Position numbers and translations under genes: made by a program
Shown here: piece by piece, positions 23,441-34,312 of the stretch
Position numbering within the stretch: position 1 is the first letter of the stretch
Layout of the letters: the number at the start of each line of letters is the position of its first letter
DNA from: Aphrophora alni
Taxonomy: Eukaryota > Arthropoda > Insecta > Hemiptera > Aphrophoridae
Direction of reading: 5' to 3'
DNA: 64,000 bases
Assembly: GCA_963513935.1 (NCBI GenBank)
Contig: OY740765.1
Location: 151,491,830-151,555,829, forward strand
The notes under the pieces: model-generated
Seen by the model: the letters and a program-made list of their open reading frames with translations, nothing else
Databases searched by the model: none
What the model was told of the DNA's origin: nothing

Positions 23441-23811
23441 AGCTCCTAAGGGATAATTTTTAGTTTAGTTAGTCACTTGCAAATGACCAGGTCAAAACCA
23501 GTATTGATAATAAACTCATTTGTACATCATGATAGTGTTTGTGTGTTCCCTTTCACATAGTGTTTGACTTTAGTTAAAGCCTCAAATTAAAAATATAATC
23601 TAACTCTAAATGTAGCGTAGACATTGGATATTTTATCCTTGAGTACACTGTATTTAAATGGCTTGCAAAATGTATTCAGGTTTTATCATAATAAGATCTT
23701 TTCATGTCGTGCATTTCTTATTTATTTCTATATTTATACATATAAAGATTGTACGTAAAGTGTAACAAGGGTTTTGCTTTGATACTGTACTTACAAATTA
23801 TGGTTACGTCT

Positions 23812-24190
23812 GTAATCACGAGCGAAGCGAACACGCGATACTAACAAGTTATACAAACAGCTGTAGTACAATGACCGAACGAAGCCGGGTATTAATATAC
23901 ATTTGGTATTTAATCTGTTTTTGGTACACAGTTACGAACAAACGCGTGCATCAGTCGTTGTGGAATTTTAGAAAGAAGGTTCTTCACATCTGATATTCAA
24001 TAGGGTTCTATATGAACACACTATAATCCCCTATACCAATAAATTTTTGTCCTAATGATTGTAGCCACTATAGTGTTTCCGTACAGAAGACAACGTTGGA
24101 CGTACGGCATGTCGATAATCACTTTTACTGTTTCCTGAAACGTGAAAATCATAAATTGAGGATTATTAAACTCACCCTATACTTCTTGTA
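23812..24190 (-). repeat. Dispersed repeat family A, copy 4
   Basis: Minus-strand blocks include GTGTTCGCTTCGCTCGTG, GTGTTCATATAGAACCC, GGTATAGGGGATTATAG and TTGTCTTCTGTACGGAAAC in family order, with internal loss. Confidence 0.7.
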
Positions 24191-24721
24191 CCAAGTAAAA
24201 GGAAAAACAAATTGAGGGGGGAAAACATCTCCAAATATAACCAAAATACCTACATATCGAATTTAATCAAATCATTATTTGATTGGTAAAAAGGGAAAAC
24301 AGACATTATTCCAGAAAACACTTTTTTTTGGTTCCTGTTTAAAACTTAGAAATCATAAAAACAGATTTATCAGCACAATTCTTAAGTCGATTTTTTGTCA
24401 TCGCAGTATTTTCATTTTATACTACTTATATATGGGTAAGATAAAAAAGCAATCCATATTAGCAACTCTAAAATCGAATCAATAGACTGTATTTAACTAA
24501 ATGCATTAGTGAAAATTAATTCTATGTGTATTGAACGAATCCTGTAGCGTCACTGAACATCTACAGTACTTCAAACTGGTGCAATAGCTTTTATGTAGGG
24601 ACTGCAATCATTCTGCTTTATGTGAGAGCAACGAATCTAGGTTTCAAATCCAGGTACTGATATTTTAAAACTGTTGTAATATAAATTAAATAATAAAGTA
24701 TAATCTTTATAAGTATACATC
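24191..24721. other. AT-rich intron DNA
   Basis: Nothing recognised. Confidence 0.5.
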
Positions 24722-25085
24722 TTTCACTCTCATCCTTTCCCTTTTTCTCCCTGTGTTCCTCTCGACCATCCCTCTATTTCACAAACTCATCTTTTTTCTC
24801 CTTCTCGTACACTTCTTCCTATCTTCTTATTCTCCTTTTCTTTCTTTCAATGTTCCCTGTATACTTTTCTTTAACCCTTCGTTTGTCTCTCTAATCTTCA
24901 CCTTGTCCTCCTCTACCATCTCAATCACTCTTCTTCTCCCTCTCTTTTTACTCCCTCTTTTTCCAGCTTTTCTCTCTAGCCCTCCCTTCTTTTTCATCCG
25001 TCCTCTATATTTTCCTTCATATTTATTTCTGTCTTCTTATCGTTACCTCTTGTTCTTTACCCCCATTTCCCTTTTATTCATCCCA
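24722..25085 (-). repeat. Homopyrimidine-biased tract, about 360 bp
   Basis: Almost entirely C and T on the plus strand, in irregular CTTCTTCCTCTT-type order rather than a simple unit. The hydrophobic open frame across it follows from composition and is not a protein gene. Confidence 0.85.
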
Positions 25086-25978
25086 AACTGGCATATTATG
25101 TTAGAGATAGTGATCGTTAATTTATTTGGCACCTTTAAGCTCTTATTTTAGCAAAATTTATTAAAAATCGATAGAGCCTATTTTATGAAAATCAAAATTT
25201 ACAGTTTTGAGCTTATGGCAGCATAAGACTATTCAACTTTGATCTCTCTTTGAGTTTGTTTTTGTATTTGTCTGTATGAATAAGTGGTGCGCCGTTTATT
25301 TCATATTTACTGAGGGCTTAGAAATGCATTTTAGCTAAATGTTATCAAATTGTAGGAGCCAGTTACTTGAAAATCAAAATTTCTAATGTTTTACCTATTA
25401 CTGCATTTTCCTTAAACATTACATCACAAAACATTACACAAAAGATGTGTAAAGTCACATCTTGATTGATGGGTGTTCTCTGAATGGGTGTTTGAGAAAG
25501 TTCATGCACTGTTTTTCATATTTTTCTAGATTATAACCTCAAATTACATTTAATTTCTGTCACTATTATTAAATTTCGTTTTCTTCAGCTTCATTTCTGT
25601 TGTTGAAGAATATTTGGTAATTTGATTTCTATACAGTAACCGAATAAAGAAGGAAATGTAATAAATAACGAAAAGTCTTTCGTAGGGAAGTAGATGTGCA
25701 CTGTTGTCTCAAATATTTACATCAACTGCATTCACTATAGACTTCTTTACTTACTTCAGATCTCTGTTTAGATTCTACCACACGTCGAAACACATTCGTG
25801 AGTATATACAGGATATTTGATTAATTATGCAGTGTTCTCGTCTTACACTACTGCAAATACGAACAAATTTAAAAGGCCCTCTTCGAATATTTATTTGATT
25901 TATTTATACGACCACTTTAATCACTGATTTTGGTGAACTCTATTCCAACTATTGATATAACCTAATATAATACTAAAT
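25086..25978. other. AT-rich intron DNA
   Basis: A TATACAGGATATTTG block near 25805 resembles a MITE end, but no partner was found. Confidence 0.4.
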
Positions 25979-26017
25979 TAACGTCGTCAATAGTCGTATG
26001 TCGTTTCATTGTAAACC

Positions 26018-26050
26018 ACGGCCATTTCGGTAGTCTTGGAAGTTCAAGAC
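26018..26050 (-). ncRNA. Hammerhead-like half motif in left arm
   Basis: The minus strand has CTACC-GAAA-TGGCCGTGG, corresponding to the GAAA box and mini-hairpin of the right-arm motif. The CUGANGA side is not recognisable. Confidence 0.3.
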
Positions 26051-26193
26051 CATGGGCAACATTAGATGTGTTGTCAAATCATTTCAATCGTTCCTGTATT
26101 TGTGACTGTAATTTATGTATACTAGTGTGTTTTGTGTATTGATTTAATGAATATTATGTAAAATAATACATAACAACGAAGAAGAAATCTCCA

Positions 26194-26239
26194 ACTTAAA
26201 CTTGATAATGACTTAATAGCCGAAACGGCCGTCGTTTAA
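26194..26239 (+). ncRNA. Hammerhead ribozyme-like motif 3
   Basis: The order is TTAAAC, TTGATAA, T, a weak hairpin, GAAA (26222-26225), CGGCCGTC, GTTTAA. Helix I is TTAAAC/GTTTAA (6 bp), placed exactly after a GUC cleavage triplet. Helix III is ACG/CGU with a 2-nt loop. The core reads UUGAUAA instead of CUGAUGA, and helix II has lost pairs. The position of all helices relative to GUC fits a decayed hammerhead. Confidence 0.45.
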
Positions 26240-26270
26240 ACAAACTATTGACGACGGTAAGTTGGCATTA

Positions 26271-27725
26271 CCCAGTGTGTCCTAGGAAGAGGTTCACTGC
26301 TTTTGATTTTCTATTCATTGCTTATTCCTCAAACGATTCTTTTGTAAATTTACAAAATTTTTAATAAAGTTGCGAAAAATGTTGTGTGAGAATTTCAACA
26401 CACTGGTGTATTTAAAAACAAAATGGCGACAACACAAAAAACACCCGTTGAAATAAAGTACAGCTTTTGTTACGTTTGGAAATAACTTTTATTGCTACAA
26501 ACGTAATTTGACGCAAACACAATTTTCCTTTAAAACAACCTAATAACTAATTACTTATTTTTAAAACCAATAAAAATAAGATTAAAAATAAATTTATTTA
26601 TTTAAACTGAAACCCATTCACAGTGACACACTGATAGCAACGCCTAACAAATGGCTTATACGTCCTTGCAAAGTAATTATTGGATCCAAAGAAGTTCCTC
26701 TTCGATAACGCTCTTCAAATCCTCATTATTGTTGACACTATGGGTGCAGTACACATGCTCTTTTAAATAACCCCATAAGAAAAAGTCACACACAGTTAAA
26801 TCAGGTGACCATAGTGGCCAATCTAATCCACGACCAATCAAACGCCCTTGAAGATTGTTATTTAGTAGTTGTTTGACTGACTTTGGATAGTGCGGCTAAG
26901 CACCATCTTGTTGAATAATAGCTTAGATCCTTTCCGGAACCATAAAATGGGGCAGTACTGGTTGATTTCAAACTTGTTCACATCTATTTCCAGTCATGGT
27001 GCTGTCTGAAATCTCATAAGACAGCACGGCATTAGCAGTCACAGCCGTCCAAACAATAATTCCTTTTGATTTAAGAAGTTTCTGATGAATAATGTTAGAA
27101 TTTTGGGTATTTTAATAATTAGAGTTGTCTGTTTACAAAACCACTGCGCTAGAAAGTCGACTCGTCTGAGAAAACTATAAGAATATCCAAATCAGGATCA
27201 GTCTCATAAAACTCAATGGTGCATAACTCCACTCTTCTATCCAGATCATCTTCAAGTAGGTTACAGACTAGGTGGCTTTTTATTATTTCGTTATATACAT
27301 TACGATTCTCTGGACTGAAGATTGTGCACTCTACTTTTAAGCTCTATTTTCTAAGTGATTTGGTATAGAGTATGGAAGTTGTTTTTTGTTATTTTGTGTT
27401 GTCGCCACTTTGTTTCTATAAACACGGGTGTGTTTAAATTTGCACACAACATTTTTAGTAACATTATTAAAAAGTATGTAAAGTTTCAAAAGAATCGGTT
27501 GAAGAATAAGCAATTAATAGTAAATCAAAAGTACAGTATAACAAACACACAGAACACAATTCTCACAAAAAATACGCCTAAGTATCAGAAGCGTTTCAAC
27601 GACAAGGTCGTCCTCCTCAGCGATACACGAGCTACACCAATCAGACTATAACTTAATCAAAAGTGTGTAAATTAAAATGGTCTATGCAGTGGGTCCCACG
27701 AAGAGGTCTTTATGGGACACACTGC
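26271..27725 (-). mobile_element. Mariner-like transposon, about 1.45 kb, inactive
   Basis: The left end CCCAGTGTGTCCTAGGAAGA follows TA (26269-26270). The right end is the inverse of GCAGTGTGTCCCATAAAGAC, followed by TA (27726-27727), so the target site is TA. Terminal repeats extend inward over about 160 bp with GTGTTGTCGCCATTTTGTTT-like blocks. The right repeat is split by about 134 bp (27529-27662) that lies between two copies of AATCAAAAG, probably a later insertion. A dead transposase lies between the arms on the minus strand. Confidence 0.85.
26600..27335 (-). pseudogene. Mariner/Tc1-superfamily transposase, decayed, DD34D type
   Basis: The minus strand across frames gives an LLEDDLDRRVELC block, FSDESTF (first catalytic Asp, 27152-27172) and KGIIVWTAVTANAVLSYEIS. 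An II-QQDGA-PHY block (second Asp, near 26905) follows, then GRLIGRGLDWPLWSPDL, VCDFFLWGYLKEHVY (third Asp near 26800) and a C-terminal VNGFQF block near 26605. Thirty-four residues separate the second and third Asp, the mariner spacing. The Pro after QQDGA and several frames are lost. The enzyme would have cut and rejoined DNA at TA sites; this copy cannot be expressed whole. The N-terminal DNA-binding half is missing or unrecognisable. Confidence 0.85.
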
Positions 27726-27891
27726 TAAGAACACCTTAATATTGTTTAAATTGATATTCTATAATAATAAACTATAACAGCATTTGAGTTAGTCTGTTTA
27801 ACATTCCTGTACACAGACAAGACAAAGAGAAAATCTAATGACGTCATACGCCTTTTCACTTACTTACTTTATTTATATATTTTTCTTACAT

Positions 27892-28882
27892 ATAGGATGA
27901 GTCAAAATTCATGTATCTAATTTCAATGTTTTTTTTTTTTTTTTAATATCTCATGGTATACCGTGTAAGGTAAATGTTACTGTTGTTTAACATTATGATT
28001 GTTTCAGCTAAATATATGAAATTTTCAGAATATTTTATGTATCAATTACTCTAGATTTTGACATTACTGGAATTATGCCCGCATTTTATTATAAATAATT
28101 CGAACATATTTTAAAAAGACAACATTACTACTCTTTCAACAAATAACACAGGCCGGAGTAGAAGATTCACAGTTTTAATAAATAATATACTGATTCAAAA
28201 TTAACAACTATCTGTACACAAAACTTTAATAATTTTATCACAGAAATAAATAATGTTATGTAGAATAATATTCAGACAGCTGAAGTAATCTATTTAAACC
28301 TTGTTTCCTGCTTGTGAAAGCTCCTTTGAATAAAGATGATATTCTTATCAATGAAATGAGGTAACAATAGGACTGTATGTGACACAACAGTAATAATATT
28401 ATGGCGATAATCTTTCGTGTATTTGGTTAACATAACAGCAAATTGTTTTTATTCTTTTGAATCAGCTGTTATTAAATTTGTGAAATGGGTTGTTACGGTA
28501 ACTAATTTTTAAACGACTTATACTTTCAAGAAAAAGACTGATTTGAAAGTTGCATTAGTGCTTTTGAAATATTTGATCGATCAGATCTTTTGATTCCGAT
28601 CAAATATTAAAAATTCACCTTCATCACGAACTACATGTTGTCGAGCTCTAATTATGTGAAAAAAAATCGTAGATATTGTGAAATAGTTTGCGAGTTACAG
28701 GGTTTGTTAATTTCAATTTCAACCCTCAAGAGAATGATCCTCTAATAAATGTTTCTGTTTATAAAAACTAAGTGTTTATAAAGTTGTAAAATTCCTAATT
28801 CTCTTTTTATCCACACAGGAGAATGCGATGCTTAAAAAATAATAACTTTAAAGAGGATAACAGAACTTTCGACTCACTCTGT
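27892..28882. mobile_element. About 1-kb AT-rich element with GAGTC-type inverted ends
   Basis: The left end TATAGGATGAGTCAAAATTC and the right end (inverse of TACAGAGTGAGTCGAAAGTT) are imperfect inverted repeats. A third copy of the end, TACAGAATGTGTCGAAAGTC, is at 42046. There is no coding frame. Flanks on both sides carry family H DNA in inverse orientation. Confidence 0.5.
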
Positions 28883-28889
28883 ATTTCAT

Positions 28890-29070
28890 ATGCAGTCAGA
28901 GAAGAGGCGTATAACGCCATCAGAGCGTAATTACTAAGTATTTCTCTCTTTGCCTAACCTTTATACAGAAATGTATGATACCCTCTAATACTGAAACCTC
29001 TGTGTAAATGATAGTACATGATTTGAGGAGGCGTGTGTCTTTCTAATGATGTTGGAGTGAAGTAACCAAA
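28890..29070 (-). repeat. Dispersed repeat family H, copy 1
   Basis: The inverse of 41835-42045: shared blocks are GAAGAGGCGTATAACG-type, AATGATAGTACATGATTTGA and GAGGAGGCGTGTGTC. Confidence 0.6.
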
Positions 29071-29155
29071 ATAAATATTATTGCTATAATTTTCTCAAAC
29101 CCTCGCCCACAAAGTCAAATATTAATTTTAAAATATTTTCTCAAAAATATCTATA

Positions 29156-29921
29156 CAGGTTGTTTCTGTAATGCGTGGAGGTAATTCAAGGAGTACACGG
29201 GTCAAAATAAAGTAAAAGGTTCCTATGAACGTATGTCCGGAAACGTTTCTTTTAACGGTTATCCGCCATTTTGTTTTTTTACTAAATAATTTATTTCCTT
29301 AGGACAGCTTAACTGATTGAGCTGAAATTTTCCACATTACCCATCAATGTAAAAGACCTTGTTTAGAAAAAAATTAATTGCGGGGCCATTTAAAAATGTT
29401 AAATGAAAATAACTCAAAACAGTATTTTTATAAAAATGCTGATAGCAAAATTTTGCAATGGGTTTAATTTCCTATCGAATGGTAAATTTTTAAACCTATC
29501 CAACATAGGGTAACAGTAAAACAGCATGCATTAGTTTGGTACTAACCAACATATAGTCAGTTCAAAACCTTCTACACAAATTTCATTATAATTTCGTTAA
29601 ATACATAACAATGCATGACAATCAGCTGATTCTTCTTGAGTTTAACAGTGGTATTTAGATTAATGGTCATATGATATAGCCCACTGCTCTCAGCAATGCA
29701 CACTAATGGACACAGTTACCCTATGTTCGATAGTAAGTTATACCATTCGATAGAAAATTAAACCGGCTACAAAAATTAGTAAAAAAAAAGGAAAAGAAAA
29801 AATGGCTAACACCTGGTAAAAGAAGCAATTCCGGATTTATGTTTATAGGAACTTTTTCCTTATTTTGACCCATATAACCAACTCCTTGAATTATCTCCGC
29901 GCATTACAGAAACATCCTGTG
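29156..29921. mobile_element. MITE family B, complete 766-bp copy
   Basis: The left end CAGGTTGTTTCTGTAATGCG and the right end CGCATTACAGAAACATCCTG are inverted, with TA on the left flank and TGTA on the right. Arms extend about 130 bp through GGTTCCTATGAACGTATGTC and its inverse. No ORF. The TA-flanked CAGG-x-TGTTTC end suggests mariner-type mobilisation. Confidence 0.85.
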
Positions 29922-30214
29922 TATACTACATACATGTGAGAATAATAAATGTTATATTATTCTCACTATGTTTTCCTCATTGTATTTCTTATGATATATA
30001 GTATATATGTGTCCTTATGAATAAAAAAAAATTGAAAGATATTTTTAATCTATTCCTAAACAGTTATGTTATCTTATTTGAGATTTAATAACTGACTTAA
30101 GTAATTATTATTCTTATTTCATCAACATTTTATTGAAAGCGATAAAAACTATTTTGAAAAATAAAATAAACTTTTTTTTAAACCCACTATTCTAAAAATA
30201 AATATAGATAGAAA

Positions 30215-31385
30215 AACTGACGCAGGGTCAGGTTGTTGGAAGATAAAGAGAGGTGCAGGGAACGTGAAGTTGGCCCTGAAGTAGAGGTAGTCGAGCCGGG
30301 AGGCGACTGGTATATTATTGAAGAGGAGATTTGCGACTCGGGAAGGATTCGAGAGCTTGGTGCGAGTAATGTTGAAATAATAACGGAACCTAGGAGTGTT
30401 GCTGGCCCTGAAAAGAACCAGTTGGACTTAGGTTAGGTGAGGAGAGATAGGATATTATCTGGCCTCTATGATGGATGTTAACCCACAATCGCCGGCGCCA
30501 AAGCACCTACAATTTCCTTTTCAGGAGGCGACTAGGGTGAAACAAGTGCTGCCGTTGTCCGGATTTCTCCGTTTAATTTCCCTTACGGGAGGCCACGGAG
30601 TGAGTCTTGAAGAAGGCGTTGTTGTGTGGAGTTAGAGCAGGAGTCAGGTGGTGAATGAAATGATCCAAAACGTGTATTGGTTGACAGTTGTTGGAATGTG
30701 GCAGGTGCAGCAAAAGTGTGTGGTGAGCTTTAGAGTTGTCTTCTCGGTGTGTGGTGTTAGATTGTTGAGGGGTCTCTCGGTCTTGCGTAAGAAGACCGTG
30801 GGAGAGATGGTGCCTGTAGTGTGTGAGTGAGGGGTCTCTTGGCCTTGCGAAAGAAGGCCGTTGGAGAGATGGTCCCTGTAGTCTCGCGTCAGGAGAAGTG
30901 ATTGTGATGATGTTTGTTGAGGAAGTGTTGTGAGTTGTCAACTGCAGGTCTCCCGGAGGAGGTGTGGTGCCAGTTGGTCTCCTGGTTGACAAGTGTTCTT
31001 TTAGTCATTGAGAAATGGGTACTTATACAATTTTGGCTCTGCTAGCTTGTAGCTTAGCTTGCATAGGATTGGTTTGCTCCTAGACAATGAGCTGTCCATT
31101 GTTAAGTTTCCCGAGGAGCGAAACAATCTCGACGTGCGATGTGTGTGAGGTTGGTTAGGAGTTGTGTCGCAGATTGCCATTGTTGTGGCCGCGGACTTTT
31201 AGATGCTCGACGTGATCTGTCGGCCAATCAGAGACAAGTAGCGTGTGCGGGGCTTGTAATGTGCGATTGGCCGATGTAGAGCCGTTTAAGGCCGGGGAAT
31301 TGATGCCTGTAAGTGTTGAGTGAGTGTTGGCAGGTTTTGCCGTGTAGATTGTGGGAAACTAGTCGGGTGAACTAGTTCCCTTGGT
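30215..31385 (-). mobile_element. GC-rich promoter-like element E2, minus orientation
   Basis: Read on the minus strand it repeats the layout of 6281-7640: CCAAT boxes, an ACAATG/CATTGT inverted pair just upstream of TATAAG (31024-31029), and a leader with an imperfect 56-bp tandem duplication. CCTCCCGTAAGGGAAAT (about 30580) and CCTCCTGAAAAGGAAATTG (about 30510) then form a doubled block, followed by GGCGCCGGCG. Both elements later share GAATCCTTCCC. They are diverged relatives. A GGCGCC beside the doubled block would suit a primer-binding region after an LTR, but no matching second LTR or pol was found. Confidence 0.5.
30573..30992 (-). CDS. Open frame in E2 leader, unidentified, possibly not coding
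   Basis: 139 codons with a start at MSTRRPTGTTPPPGDLQ. It is rich in Thr, His and Pro and has an internal repeat (RPSFARPRDPSLTHYRHH against LLTQDRETPQ) that simply mirrors the tandem DNA repeat. No domain is recognisable. The E1 leader in the same position is not open over this length, which argues against a conserved protein. Confidence 0.15.
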   Translation of the reverse strand: MSTRRPTGTTPPPGDLQLTTHNTSSTNIITITSPDARLQGPSLQRPSFARPRDPSLTHYRHHLSHGLLTQDRETPQQSNTTHREDNSKAHHTLLLHLPHSNNCQPIHVLDHFIHHLTPALTPHNNAFFKTHSVASRKGN

Positions 31386-31400
31386 GGTGATGTTAACAAA

Positions 31401-31605
31401 ACAAACAAAAACTCACTTTGTACAAAGTACTAATTCAAACGTAAATTACAGAGTAAAGTGTGGGCGCTTAGAATTTTTAATTATAATTATGAATTTTAGG
31501 AACACAAACTAAATTTGTAGGAATTTTGAAAATTTTAAAATTCTAAGTGCCCACACTTTTACATTTGAATTAGTACTTTGTACTAAGTGAGTTTTTTCTT
31601 TGTTA
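31401..31605. mobile_element. 205-bp hairpin MITE
   Basis: Arms of about 70 bp pair closely: ACTCACTTTGTACAAAGTAC with GTACTTTGTACTAAGTGAGT, and GTGTGGGCGCTTAGAATTTT with its inverse. An 11-nt gap lies in one arm. It sits between E2 and the orphan ORF. Confidence 0.8.
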
Positions 31606-31744
31606 TCTTTTTTTTATATATTGTTTTAGAAAAGTATGTTTAAAAAATGTTGTTAAACATTTTATTTTTATTTTTTACATTTTAGTTATAAAGAAATTTA
31701 TCTTTCAATTCGTCGAGCAAATCCTGACTTTGTTCCGACAGATG

Positions 31745-31981
31745 TCAATGTTGCAAGTTTGCTGATAGCATCGCTTCATAGATTTCAATTTCACAGATTT
31801 TTTCACAACATTTTTTGATCGCCTTTTCTAACGATGCCAAGACTAGCATTTTGCTCTTGCCGCTGTTGTCGATCACGTTCAAAGCGAACTTGAAGTTCTT
31901 CAAGGGTTTCCACAACACGACATTGTGATTTTTGTTGACGATCAGATTGTAAACCCGCTTCGCGTTCTTATTGGTTCTCAT
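31745..31981 (-). CDS. Orphan 78-codon ORF, unidentified, codon-biased
   Basis: It starts at a true ATG (31979-31981) and ends TGA. The protein is basic and hydrophilic, beginning MRTNKNAKRVYNLIVNKNHN. A WKPLKNFKFALNVIDNSGKS stretch and a helical LEKAIKKCCEKICEIEIYEA stretch follow, with a CC-x3-C Cys cluster. Many third positions are G or C (AAC, GTC, TTG, ATC, GGC), unlike the AT-rich intron, which suggests past selection. After the TGA the same frame continues about 20 codons (a QDLLDELKDKF stretch) to TAA, so the TGA may be a mutation or an early stop. I recognise no family. Captured viral or large DNA transposon origin is possible. No splice sites were noted. Confidence 0.4.
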   Translation of the reverse strand: MRTNKNAKRVYNLIVNKNHNVVLWKPLKNFKFALNVIDNSGKSKMLVLASLEKAIKKCCEKICEIEIYEAMLSANLQH

Positions 31982-32100
31982 TTGAAAGCTGATAACCTAC
32001 TGCGCATTAGACAACCCACCTCATATACTGCGCATGTGTACTTATCACTTACCTGCTGCATATGTATACTACACATACGTAACTAATGCGCATGCGTTTC
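31982..32100 (-). promoter_or_regulatory. Putative upstream region of the orphan ORF, TGCGCAT repeats
   Basis: Four TGCGCAT or TGC-CAT-like motifs lie in 115 bp. One of them, TGCGCATGCGT (32087-32097), matches the palindromic NRF-1/Ewg consensus. GC-containing palindromes are rare in the surrounding AT-rich DNA. Promoter function is inferred from position only. Confidence 0.3.
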
Positions 32101-32899
32101 CCCACCATAAACATGTATTTATAAAAATGATTTATTGTATTGTAATCCAAGATCAACATCAATACAAAGTTTCAAAAGTTTTTATCAACATGAAGTGTCT
32201 TAAATAGAGCTTCCCAGTTTTGATGACAGACAGACAAACGTGAGAGCAAATTAAAAAAAGTCTGTAAAAATTATTTTTGTAACAGTTCCATGGACGGTAT
32301 TTGGTCTCTAAACGAAAAGTTGGGATAAATGACGATGTACTTAAAGGCTACATTTAGCAAATTTTGACCACAATATATATGTAATAAATTGTAGAAGGAA
32401 ATAGTATTTTGAGTTTTTTTTATGAAAGCTATTTCAAAATTCTTAATATCAAAAAACAACAATATATATACCACATACAGAATAGATAAAAGCAATTCAC
32501 TTTTTGGAGCTGTAGTATCTATTCCAAAGTGTTCTGGTAACTCAGTGGTTTAAGTCGTCTTTGATTAAGAGCGACACCAAGTTGGTGTATTAGAATCCAA
32601 GGATGGACACGAGATTATATTATATCTGAGTAGTTTGATTTGTTCCAAACTGTAGTTAGGCAAATACCACTTTAAATAAACGGTATTTGGCATGAGAGGA
32701 TTTTTACGTAGTTATATAGAATTCAATTGCACGGAAAACGCTCATTTTGCAAAATTCATTTATGTATTAGTGTTAAATTTTAAAAATGAATTGATATATT
32801 GAAGCGCTTTTATACTTAGCCAATATATTGCAAATTAGATAATCACAAAATATTCTAAATCCGTTTAATAAATGATCTGTACATTTCAATATTTGACAT
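32101..32899. other. AT-rich intron DNA
   Basis: Nothing recognised. Confidence 0.5.
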
Positions 32900-33680
32900 A
32901 CCTCCCGTCCGTCGTCGTTGGCGTCTGTACGTAAGCACGATAGCGGATACAAAAATTAAGATAGGAACATGAAATTTGGTAAAGATGACTATAGTGTGCT
33001 CATATAAAACCCTATTGAAATTTAAAAAATCTAATAAAAAATGTCAAAAAATGGAGAGCGTTATAAACTTTTTTTTTATTCATATCTGCTGTGTTATATA
33101 ATTTTCAGATTTCAGTACCAAATCCACATCTCTATGTTAACAAATAGCGAATTTATAATCTAAAATGTATTTTCGAATTCTGACCTCCCATGATAATTTA
33201 ATGTTCGCATAGTAACTGTATCCTCAAGAGGAGCATTACCGACACTTAGTAGTGTAGCGATTAAAAGTTTCCTCATATTTGTACAGCTTCGAAGACCACC
33301 AGGGTAACGACACTGACACGAGCGAAGCGAGTGGAGTCTGTTTAATATATACACATCTAGCCGACGTGAAGAAAGTAATGGTATGCACTATAACGAGGTT
33401 CCGAAAACTTATGAACAACTGTAACAAACTTCCCGTACTGGTTAAGACCCCTTGATCTAACAATACAATTTAACATTTCCTAATGGACCAAGAAACCAAC
33501 TTTTGGGCTTTATGTGCTTGCTTTACATAGTATGATGGGGCTGGGTAAATACCATAACGGCGCCAAAGAACTTGATTATTCATGTTAACAGCCCCTTTTC
33601 CTTCGAATATAAATAGTTTTTCATAGGGGGATTCGATGTCAGTAAATCGAGTTCTTGTCGCCGTGGTTCTAACTTCCATA
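32900..33680 (+). repeat. Dispersed repeat family A, copy 5 (best preserved)
   Basis: It starts CCTCCCGTCCGTCGTCGTTG and keeps the full block order: CTGTACGTAAGCACGATAGC, AACATGAAATTTGGTAAAG, GTGCTCATATAAAACCC, CACGAGCGAAGCGAGTGG, CTAGCCGACGTGAAGAAAG and TTAAGACCCCTTGATC, ending near ATGGCGCC-type and GAGTTCTTGTCGCC blocks. No coding frame spans it. Confidence 0.8.
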
Positions 33681-34312
33681 ATCAGGATTCATTACTAATC
33701 GTAGCTTCACAATTTCCCTCACGATGTTGAGTAAACCCCGTAATTTTCACCCTACACGGGGATATAATCTCTAATCTCTTCCTCATAAAGCTCTATTCAC
33801 TAGACCGGGGGATACCTAACCTTTGTCATTTCTATCCCAGAATTAATCTTCCGGTTATTAACCAGCTCCAGAAATAACCAGTTCATTTCTTTTCATTATT
33901 AAGACGTTTCGTTAAAAAAGTTTGATGGATTAAAATAACTTTTTTTTTGTTCTCAAAACGATACTCCAATGTCTACTTAATTAAACCATAGGATGAGAAT
34001 GAAAGTCAAATTACAGCATTGAATATTAATAATTCCTTTATAAATGTCATGCAGAAGGCTTTACTAGCGCCTTACTCTCTGTGACAGCTGTTTTGAAATT
34101 GTTTTGTAATTAAGTCTCATTCACATCTGTAATAATTTATAATTTACTTATTAACTTATCAGCTGATGGGGGTGGGGGGGATTTATTTGGTGTATCCTTT
34201 CGTTTCAATCATTATCCTGGCATTAATAAGCATATCGATAGTTCTACACTCTAGATAAGAATTAATTGCGGAAATGTTTTTCAACCGATTGATATTTTAA
34301 AAGTTTGTGTAC
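33681..34312. other. Intron DNA
   Basis: Mostly AT-rich, with a G-rich patch near 34165-34180. Nothing recognised. Confidence 0.45.

Larger units (their letters stand above)
25979..26258. mobile_element. 280-bp foldback element with hammerhead-like arms
   Basis: The left end TAACGTCGTCAATAGT is the imperfect inverse of the right end ACTATTGACGACGGTA. A further inverted pair lies inside: CACGGCCATTTCGGTAG at 26018-26034 and AGCCGAAACGGCCGTCG at 26218-26234. Each arm thus carries a GAAA-plus-mini-hairpin block in head-to-head orientation. It ends 12 bp before the mariner-like element. Confidence 0.65.

Noticed and set aside
24753..25151. 132-codon hydrophobic open frame; similar frames at 40616-41124, 36538-36831 and 43184-43755
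   Set aside because: All arise from homopyrimidine or homopurine composition. They show no signal peptide logic, no conserved motif and open frames on several registers at once.
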